Shown: positions 56,577 to 64,000 of the stretch, piece after piece
How positions within the stretch are numbered: position 1 is the first letter of the stretch
Layout of the letters: the number at the start of each line of letters is the position of its first letter
Source: Tupaia tana
Taxonomy: Eukaryota; Chordata; Mammalia; Scandentia; Tupaiidae
DNA: 64,000 bases
NCBI GenBank assembly: GCA_026018925.1
Contig: JAKSZU010000005.1
Span: 24,988,779 to 25,052,778 of the forward strand
Direction of reading: 5' to 3'
Made by a program: the position numbers and the translations under genes
Notes under the pieces: model-generated
The model's database searches: none
Seen by the model: only the letters and a program-made list of their open reading frames with translations
Told to the model about the DNA's origin: nothing

Positions 56577-56588
56577 AAGAAGCTAATA

Positions 56589-57957
56589 CAGAATATGTTC
56601 CACAAAGGAGAAAATGTAGGGACCATCCACAGAGAGCCAGACCAGACAGAGGCACAGAGGGTGGGTAGAGGGGTAAGAGAGTTTGCCTGAAGGGTAGTAC
56701 TCTGGAAACTAGTTTTTTAGTTCTGCTGAAGACCTGGGGAAAAATAATTGAAAATTAAATAATTCCAGGCAAACAAAGTTACACAAGAGGAAAGAAAGTG
56801 TAGTCACAGTATAACTGCCTCACCTGGGAACAGTATTTACAAAAGTTATAATAACAAAAAGACTGAACACAGGTTAAACTAAAAATTGTGGCTATAAGTA
56901 TATTGGGAGAACAAGAGAGAGTGCAGTAAGGAAGGGAGGGTAATACAGAAAGAGAGAGCTAAATTCACTGTCTACCCTAATGCAAAGTCAACAGAGTTTT
57001 TAGAAAGCAGTACAGGCATTTATTTAGAATGGAAGGGTGAAATCCAGGAAAAACAGCTAGAGGAATAATGTGTATGCAGCCTGTTCCAGGGAGGAGCAGA
57101 GCAGGGCAAGGGATTGCTGACGCTTTATAATAAGGTTAACGTGCAGTGCACACACAGACGTGGTCCCCAGCCCAAGGACCAGCAATCACTTCACCTGCTT
57201 CCCTCAAATCCCATGAGCAGTCCACCTCTAAGGTCATTAATTGCATACTAATATTCAGTGACACACCAACTTGTTCAACACAACCCACCATGTTACCTGT
57301 CTTATCACCCATATGTATGCTTTAAAAACATCTGCCACGGATCTACCTAATTACGGTATAGGACAACGGTATCGTACGATAGTGCCATACTATGTTTTAT
57401 AACATAGATCTGTGGTTTCTCTGATGATTCAGAACAGATAGGACTCAGAGTTTAAAATTCTGAAGTTCTTCCAAAGTAATAATTCCTAAAATTGGCTCCG
57501 CATGGATTGGGATGTCTTTCTATTTTATACTTTCCCATCTATATATAGCACTGGTGCACTGCCAGCAGGAATCGACAAATACCCTATGACACGTAGAGGC
57601 ATCTGTACAGTTTTATTTATACTTGCGCACTGGTACCATTTCTATTTAAATAATTCCCTAAGAATCAAGAGATCCTTGGTCTAGGCTACATATAAAACTT
57701 TTGGTTATGAGAAATTTTTAACATAAATAGAGAAAATGAGGCTGACAAGCATAAACTGTTCTAAGACCCTTAAGACTTCGGGCAACTTTGTCTTCCTTTC
57801 ATTAAAAAAATCACTTTAAAATTACAAATCAAGTCTCTTGACATTTAACTCTAACAATAAAATAAGCAAATTTGTCTGTAACAAATTATGAAATGCATTC
57901 ATTTTTCAAGCTGCTTCCAAATGTGATTCTGAAAGCTAAGTGTGAACGGATACTTAC
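56589..57957. other. Intron 2, part next to exon 2, nothing recognised
   Basis: 1.4 kb without a recognised repeat, ending at the exon 2 donor (GTAAGTA). Confidence 0.4.
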
Positions 57958-58038
57958 ATTGACTAATCCAAAATAGTGCTCGTTGACTGGAAACTGTTCT
58001 GGACCAATCTCTTTCTCTAATGCCGAGGCATTGGCGCC
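57958..58038 (-). CDS. USP12: USP12 coding exon 2, residues 17-43
   Basis: 81 bases, 27 codons [17 protein letters not shown] to HYFGLVN, phase 0 at both ends. Acceptor TTTATAG, donor GTAAGTA. It leads directly into FGNTC of exon 3, completing the family's [13 protein letters not shown]ys box. No in-frame ATG start of its own is expected; translation starts in exon 1, upstream of the window. Confidence 0.97.
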
Positions 58039-58139
58039 CTATAAAACGAAAATCAAAAATCTTAATGTTTATAGTATTTTCATAATTTCTCAATTGTAAA
58101 GACATTATAGAGACATCCTTTAAAAGATTACCTATTCTT

Positions 58140-58300
58140 GGGGCCGCAGGTGGCATGGTGGTTAAGAATGCTAGACTCCCACATGGCAGACCGCAGTTTG
58201 AGTCCCAGATCTGGCGGCGCACTCACTCACTCTCTGCCCCTCCCCACCCCTGGCAAATTCAAATAAAGTTAAATAAGATAATTCTTAAAAAAAAAAAAAA
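58140..58300 (+). repeat. Short-form tRNA-SINE close to exon 2
   Basis: GGGGCCGCAGGTGGCATGG head; B box AGTTTGAGTCCC; no hairpin body. Near-duplicated AAAGATTACCTATTCTT / AAAGATGATCTATTCTT. Ends 102 bp upstream of the exon 2 acceptor and antisense to the gene. Confidence 0.92.
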
Positions 58301-58649
58301 AAGATGATCTATTCTTACTGTTACCTCACTCCGTTGAAAAAGAGAAAGGATGACTCTGAAGACTAAAGGCTTTTAATCATGACTGAACACTAATTTTCAG
58401 GAACTTTCTCACAGAGCCAAAGCCTAGATCAAGGAAATACCTCCATGCTGTGTCCCTTTTCCTAAGGAATAAATCTTTGAAAGCTCCAGCTGAATCGTGT
58501 ACCCCAAGGAGTGTAATCTGAAAGCAGCCATCTTTAAGAGCTGAAACTCTGAGAGACTAAATATGCACACAATCAGTGGCCCAACAATTCTGCCCTCACA
58601 CGGAACAGAAGGTGACCAGAAAATGGTCACGGCCTCACCCATGACTGCA
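58301..58649. other. Intron 1 stretch, nothing recognised
   Basis: No nameable element. Confidence 0.35.
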
Positions 58650-58975
58650 GAGCTGAAGCAGTACGGATGATTCCGCCATGGGGGACAGGTGTATAAAACG
58701 TGACAGCATCTGCGTGGTCAAGGCAGAATAAATGAAATAGATTCATATACAGAAACATGGATAAGTCTCTAAAATATAATGTGAAATGAAAACAAAGGGA
58801 TTAACAAGAAATACCACCATGGGTATATAGCCAAAAAACAGCACGTGGGTAGGGAATTACAGAGGAGTACATTAAATACACAGGAGGGAGTGCTGGGCAG
58901 AGGCTGGGAGGTGGAGTTGGGGATGGAGGACAAGAAAGAAAAAAATTAAACCCAACAAAAGCAGAGCCAGGCACA
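58650..58975 (+). repeat. Old L1 3' UTR-like fragment
   Basis: CATGGATAAGTCTCTAAAAT near 58757 and GGGCAGAGGCTGGGAGGTGG near 58894 resemble L1M 3' ends. Diverged. Confidence 0.45.
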
Positions 58976-61170
58976 AAAACATCAGTGCATCAGGGTCTCA
59001 GAACCATGACCAACTCAATCCTGTGCACCTGAAGTCCCTGAAGAACCAGTGAAAGGAAGGAGGAGAACTGAAGCCCAAGGCAGGTGGTCACACAGAGAAA
59101 CCACTCACGGACTCCGAAAGGACTGGAGGTAATTCTGGCAACCTGATAATGCTGAATATGTTTGCTTTGAAAACTCTCAAAGAAAACATACTACCTGATA
59201 AATACAATATAACTGGTTTACTGGGAAAAGAACCCGCCGTCACTTTGAAGAGTTACACAGTACAACACACACAGTCAGCCACACTGGGAGCGTGGTCAAT
59301 AACACATCAACCTCAGAATCCCACACCTGCTGCCTTCGTTCTAAGCTTGACTCCTGAACCTGGGAACCTGGAATGGAGGTGACACTGTATCCTCAATCTC
59401 CTGCTAGGTCAAGACGGCTCGCAGGTACTGGTAAGTTGAAGGTCAAACCCCCAAATGAGACATTTCCTCTAGAACCAGCACTTGTGTGTACTCGATACTC
59501 ATTTTTAACTTAGGAATTAGTTTCTGCTTTAGTATAAGACCTTAATATGATCACTAGGTAATAGGTATGATGTGTTTCTACATTTGGATACCAATCCACA
59601 TTTTATAACCTAAGCAACCTCACAATCCACTGAACAGAACTGCTGGGAACGTTGCATGTCCTGCATCTCAGCCCTGCCAGCTCAACCTCCCCTGTTGCAA
59701 GATTTCTTTACACATATCAAAAATAATCGATAAACCCAGATTTTTACCACCTGCTGTAAAAATTTAAACTGATATTTGTTTATCGAAATTAATTATAACC
59801 TGTTCCTGCTCCCCACCCCACCCCACCACCCCCCCAAAAAAAGAGAAAAAGAAAAAAAAGGTGGCATCATCTAAAATACAACCTCTTACATCCACTCTAT
59901 TAGGCAGTCAGGAAAGTCATGATGTATTTTTCTGGTTTTCTATGTAAAAATGTGCCATGAGTTTCCCAACAACCTAACAAAACAATAAGATACCAGCACA
60001 GACAGACACACACACACACACACACCCTACGACAGCCTTTCTGGCCCTTGAGAGGAACTAAGCACAGAACACCACATGAGCACTCTCCCAGAAACTAATC
60101 ACACGCAACACAGCCTGTGAGCTGCCTACCTGGACGTCCACTGAGCCCTACATACCCTATACTTTCACACCACTCGAAAGCCCTTCCTCACCCCCTAGAC
60201 TTCCACACCAGTTTTAAATATTAATTAGCCGCTCAGGGCCTCAGTTTCCTAACTGTACGAGAAGAATGTCAGCAACTGCCTTACAGAATGACTACAATTT
60301 AGCCAGGTTTTAACTTTTGTAAGGCAGCTGGCAGTGCCTAGGCACTAGGCACAGGTGGCCCAAAAATGTTGGCTCTCTTCTCCCCCTTCCCTTTAATTGC
60401 AAAGAAAATAAACTACCTACTCTCATTAGTTATTCATTGTAATAAATCTGATCTGCTCCAGGCAAAAGCTAACAAATGACAGGAGGGAAAAAAACCATCA
60501 GAAGAAAGAAACAGCTCTAATACAAAGAACAGACTCTCCGTTGGACGGCCAAGAGCCAATTCCACAGAGCAGCCCCCAGAGGCAATCACCAGCCTCCCCA
60601 AACCCTAACAAAGCAGAGCTGCAACCCAACTGGGAGGTCAGGGAAGAGCAGCCCAGCAGGATGAAGAGGAAGAGAGACTCAGATGACTGGCCTCGCTTAA
60701 CATTTCTGGATTTCAGAACCTTCATTTGCAAATTAAAAGGATGAGAATATTCAATCATGTTCAAAACCCCCAGTTTCAGGTTTATCTGTGGGGCTTTCGA
60801 GTAAGCGTTGACATGAATATTTTCATAGCTAAAGCTCCTCCGGAAATTGAAAGATGAGGCAATCTCTAAACATTCTATCATTTCCAATCACATTTATCAA
60901 AGCTTCTGAAGGCACTGCTATATTAACACAATACTCCAGGAAGTCCAAGCCAACAATTCATGCCAAGCCACACACAACCCAACAGCTTGAAGAACTGTGG
61001 TTATTGATGGAGGGAGGATAGCAGATAAAAATGGAAAGTACAGAGAAAGGATAGAATTCACTTTACCATAGTTCTACTCCAGGCTTAGCATAGGACACTA
61101 TACCCTACTGCAAATGCAAAGGGAGCATTCCTACTGCTTGGGTTCCAGACATTCTCTGCAGAACTCATCA
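58976..61170. other. Intron 1 stretch with few repeats
   Basis: Apart from the MITE at 59899-59979, a (CA)n run at about 60003-60025 and a weak MIR core at 60230-60300 (GGGCCTCAGTTTCCTAACTG), nothing was recognised. Open frames at 60498-60887 and 60541-60744 look spurious. Confidence 0.4.
59899..59979 (+). mobile_element. Mariner-type MITE (family 1)
   Basis: Left ATTAGGCAGTCAGGAAAGTC; right ATGAGTTTCCCAACAACCTA; centre TATTTTTCTGGTTTTCTATG. Confidence 0.75.
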
Positions 61171-61171
61171 C

Positions 61172-61382
61172 ACTAGGCTGGGCTGTGGGCTAATGGTTCA
61201 GGGAGCACATGGCCAACTGCGGGGAGACTCCCGCCCTAGAAGCTTGAAAAATGTGAATCTACTGTGATGCTACTGGGTGTCTGTGTGTGCCCAAAATCTG
61301 ACAGAAAAGAGAGAGAGAAAACTGAGCAGGGATATTCTAGAAGGGCTTTGCTCTCAGTTTCCCCCTTACTATTAAAATAAGA
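61172..61382 (+). repeat. Old tRNA-SINE, degraded
   Basis: GGCTGTGGGCTAATGGTTCA head, ATGGCCAACTGCGG, then GTGTGCCCAAAATCTGACAG body block. Confidence 0.65.
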
Positions 61383-61606
61383 AGTAGAAACTTCCCAAGA
61401 TGAAAATTAATAAACGCTGGACTAAAAGTAACGTATCTTTCTAAACTGCTTGGAATGTGTGGTCCAGCTCAAGGCTTGAACCTCTAGACTCTGGTTATGC
61501 CTCCTCCATGTCCAAAGTAACTGTTCAAAGGCATAGTCTGTCTAAATAGGAGACTGGAGCAGGAGAGTCACAATGTTGCTGAAAGAGTGTCAAAAATCTC
61601 TCTCCC

Positions 61607-61835
61607 AGGATCAACAGCTGGCATAATGGCTATGCAGACAGCGGTTCGAGTCCCGGACCCAGTGGCTTAAACTCACGCCAGGTGCATGTGTACGTGCTCA
61701 AGAACCTGAGATGAGAATGGAGGAGAAAGGACTGTGGCAAGGCCATCCCCCTGGGGGGTGATTTCTCGCTTTCTGTCTCTCTGTCTTTCTGGCGAGCACA
61801 CGCACCCTATAGCAAAAAACCTCTCAGAAAAAAAT
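61607..61835 (+). repeat. Young tRNA-SINE with a deletion between A and B boxes
   Basis: A box TGGCATAATGG (61619-61629) is followed after only a few bases by GCGGTTCGAGTCCC; about 22 bp usually present there (TCGCTGGACTCCCACGTAG region) is absent. The rest is near consensus, with hairpin CATCCCCCTGGGGGGTG. Confidence 0.92.
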
Positions 61836-62179
61836 TCAAACACACACAAGCCAACAAAGCACCGTGAATAAGAGCCAGCAGAAATACAGATAGTACATTC
61901 AGACTCATGAAAATATTAAGTACCAAAACTGTCACAGGATATAAAATAAGTGTTTAGTATCTGCCAAGAAATAACAATAGCTTGATTATGATCACAAAGA
62001 AGAGACTCTAAAATCTAAGCAGATTTCTAAAACAAAGAACCAGATAAAACTTCTAAATATAAAGGTTGCTGTTAAGTGAAAACTGAATATTTATGCTTAA
62101 GAATTAAATAAGTTAGTGGTGAGTAATATTTTTCCATCACTGTTCCTGTCTATACAACAATACTAAGTGGAATCAAAAG

Positions 62180-62335
62180 TTTGTGGCTGGGATGCTGGAC
62201 CTGATGGCTTACTTTCTCTCGCTCTCTCTTTTGGTTCAAGTCCTCGACCTGGTGGCTCACTTGCTCTTTCGCTCTCACTACCTCTCTCTGGATAAATTAA
62301 AATAATAATCATCATAATAAATCACTCTTTTTTAA
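62180..62335 (+). repeat. Rearranged short-form tRNA-SINE
   Basis: The segment GACCTGATGGCTTACTTTCTC appears, then TTGGTTCAAGTCCTCGACC and GGTGGCTCACTTGCTC again, i.e. the B-box-to-body part is partly duplicated. (AAT)n tail. Confidence 0.75.
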
Positions 62336-63368
62336 AAAAAGTTTAACTGAAAAGGGAAAATATTGCAGAAAGACTGTGTGGGAGACTGGTCCCGTGGTGG
62401 AACCGGTGTGGAAACTGTGGTGTGCTAAAAGGAATGCTGGACCAGCAAAGCTGCAGACAGGGATCTGGTCCTGGCCATGACACTATGCAGGGAGTGACCT
62501 GAAACAAACTTCTCTCTGGACCTCGAGGTCCTCAGATTCAGATGTAGAACGTCTACATACCTTCCATCCATCCCCACATACTAGAGTCAATTAAAGGTCA
62601 AACAGGAACCAAGTCCTGAGTAAAAGTGAGACTATGATATCACAGTCTCGGGGGTAGTCATCCAACACTGAGAACTCACAGGCTACCGGACAAGCGCCTC
62701 CCTAAGCCTACCTTTTGATTCTTGAAGAGATGAGGCCTTGTTCTTTCCATATAGAGAAACCACCACTCAAGTGAAAGAATAATAAATTGAAATTGTGAAG
62801 GATACCTTGGGTCTATTATTCTGGTAACATAAAAGTAACAACATATTCAATGTTGCTGGCAAACCAAAGATACCATCTGCAAACAGACAAAGATCTGGGA
62901 GATTGCTGCCCTCCAGCTAAAGAATTTTTTCACAGTCCATCATGGGAAGCATAGGATTGACTGCTCTTCCTCCTGCCAACACGGTAAGCTGATAACCAGG
63001 GAAGTTTTCAAGAAAATAATCAACTTATTTTGGAATTAACGTTCTCTTTAACTTAGAAATCTCCTGGCCCACCCCATTCATACCTAAAGCTAGAATATGG
63101 TAAATAATGGTGTCTGTGAGGACATGTTATTTTGAAAAGTTAGTTATATACAGCATACACTGTTTTAAAAAGTAGAGAATTAAGTACACGTTAACAAGAT
63201 ACCAAAAAAAAAAACACAAAAATGTAAAAGGATGAACATCTTACTATCTAGAAAATGTACTAATCAGTATCAATTTGCTATTTTATATTAAATAGTTGGC
63301 AAACAACTTTTTTAAAATTCAAATTAAAAAATACAATACATTCTTCCCAGTTTCATACTCCAAATCTT
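62336..63368. other. Intron 1 stretch with a possible MIR
   Basis: 62420-62560 (ATCTGGTCCTGGCCATGACA, TCTGGACCTCGAGGTCCTCAG) resembles MIR in sense. The rest is unassigned. Confidence 0.4.
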
Positions 63369-63453
63369 ATTAGGTTGTCAGGAAAGTCAGGACATATTTT
63401 TCTATGTTTTTCTATGCAAAAATGCATCAGGACTTTCCCAACAATCCAGTATT
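63369..63453 (+). mobile_element. Mariner-type MITE (family 1)
   Basis: Left TTAGGTTGTCAGGAAAGTCA; right AGGACTTTCCCAACAATCCA. Central TTTTTCTATG is duplicated compared with the copy at 47785. Confidence 0.8.
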
Positions 63454-63712
63454 TTAAAAGTCAACATTTATCATCCTAAGTGTGATACTGAAAAGGGTCG
63501 ACTTAGGTCAGTCCACAAAGGAGAACTGCCAAATGAGGCGGGAAAGGCTCGCCTTGGGTGAGAAAGCAAGTGACCTTGGTAAACTCAGTATGTCCTGGAG
63601 GAGTAGGAAGCAGCAATCTGAGACCATGAGGGTGGAAACACAAGACTTGAATGTAAGCAGTAAAAAGATAAATTCAGAGTACAAAAAACAACGTGAGAAC
63701 AAGTTTGTATCT

Positions 63713-63969
63713 TTTTTTGAGAGGTTTTTGCTATAGGGCGCGAGCGCTTGCCAGACAGACAGAGACAGACAGAGAGACAGAAAGCGAGAAATCACCCCCC
63801 AGGGGGGACGGCCACGCTGCAATCCCTTCTCCTCCATTCTCCTCCCAGGATCTTGGGCACGCGCACACACACGCGCCCGGCCTGAGTTTTAAGCCACTGG
63901 GTCTGGGACTTGAAGCACGTCAACTACATGGGAGTCCAGCGACATAGCCATTACGCTAACTGCTGGTCC
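63713..63969 (-). repeat. Young long tRNA-SINE at the window end
   Basis: Duplication TGAGAACAAGTTTGTATCTT (63693-63712) and the same with GTAT changed to ACAT from 63970. The B-box region is damaged (TTGAAGCACGTCAAC), the hairpin is intact. Confidence 0.94.
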
Positions 63970-64000
63970 TGAGAACAAGTTTACATCTTAAGAAAAGGAA

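Larger units (their letters stand above)
1085..64000 (-). other. USP12: USP12 gene body, exons 2-9 with 3' UTR (5' end outside window)
   Basis: Eight exons on the minus strand join in consistent phase with GT-AG introns: 57958-58038, 48636-48849, 35567-35796, 27050-27126, 25708-25791, 10855-11052, 5517-5595 and 4207-4308 (coding end). Intron lengths are 9108, 12839, 8440, 1258, 14655, 5259 and 1208 bp. The product is a cysteine deubiquitinase of the USP1/USP12/USP46 group, whose members need the WD-repeat cofactor WDR48 (UAF1), with WDR20 as a further partner for USP12. Identity as USP12 rather than the paralogue USP46 rests on paralogue-specific positions in exon 7 ([13 protein letters not shown]), exon 8 (IAIVKSHDF) and the last residue (Asp). 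Exon 1, coding MEILMTVSKFASICTM in human as I recall it, was not found up to base 64000, so the window ends inside intron 1. Confidence 0.95.

Noticed and set aside
4207..58038. USP46 as the gene identity
   Set aside because: Exons 4, 6, 7, 8 and 9 follow USP12-specific residues, including the terminal Asp.
60498..60887. Open frame of 129 codons in intron 1
   Set aside because: No family resemblance; an overlapping frame on the other strand is equally open, so chance is likely.

Overview
Mammalian nuclear DNA. About 63 kb of the window is the 3' part of a single protein-coding gene read on the minus strand: USP12, a ubiquitin-specific protease. Eight intact coding exons (exons 2 to 9 of a nine-exon coding structure) were rebuilt by matching splice sites and reading phase. 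They give 354 codons, which with the missing 16-residue first exon makes the 370-residue USP12 protein. The catalytic Cys48, His317 and Asp333 and the four zinc cysteines (186, 189, 233, 236) are all present. No frameshift or stop was seen, so the gene looks functional. Exon 1 and the promoter lie beyond base 64000. The stop codon is at 4207-4209, followed by a 3' UTR that probably ends near base 1085. Below that is intergenic DNA with no recognised gene.

Layout, left to right: intergenic sequence and an old SINE (1-1030); 3' UTR (about 1085-4206); exon 9 (4207-4308); intron 8; exon 8 (5517-5595); intron 7; exon 7 (10855-11052); a 14.7 kb intron 6 holding a minus-strand L1 and a 7SL-derived element; exon 6 (25708-25791); intron 5, which is nearly all a Tigger-like DNA transposon; exon 5 (27050-27126); intron 4; exon 4 (35567-35796); intron 3; exon 3 (48636-48849); intron 2; exon 2 (57958-58038); part of intron 1 to the window end.

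The introns are packed with nearly 60 copies of a tRNA-derived SINE group. It has a young long form (about 250 bp, A box, B box, a body with a C-run/G-run hairpin, poly-A tail, fresh target-site duplications), an older diverged form, and a short form without the hairpin body. Most copies run antisense to USP12. Other repeats are L1, L2, MIR, an MLT1-type LTR, Tigger relics, two MITE families with terminal inverted repeats, a 7SL-derived SINE and a U6 snRNA pseudogene.

The tRNA SINEs are not those of human, rodents, carnivores or ruminants. Together with the Alu-like 7SL element they fit a Euarchontan mammal, and a colugo (Dermoptera, CYN-type SINEs) is my best guess. This is inference from memory of SINE families; a repeat-library search would settle it. 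I found no clearly novel protein-coding system. The most unusual material is the SINE architecture and the MITE families.
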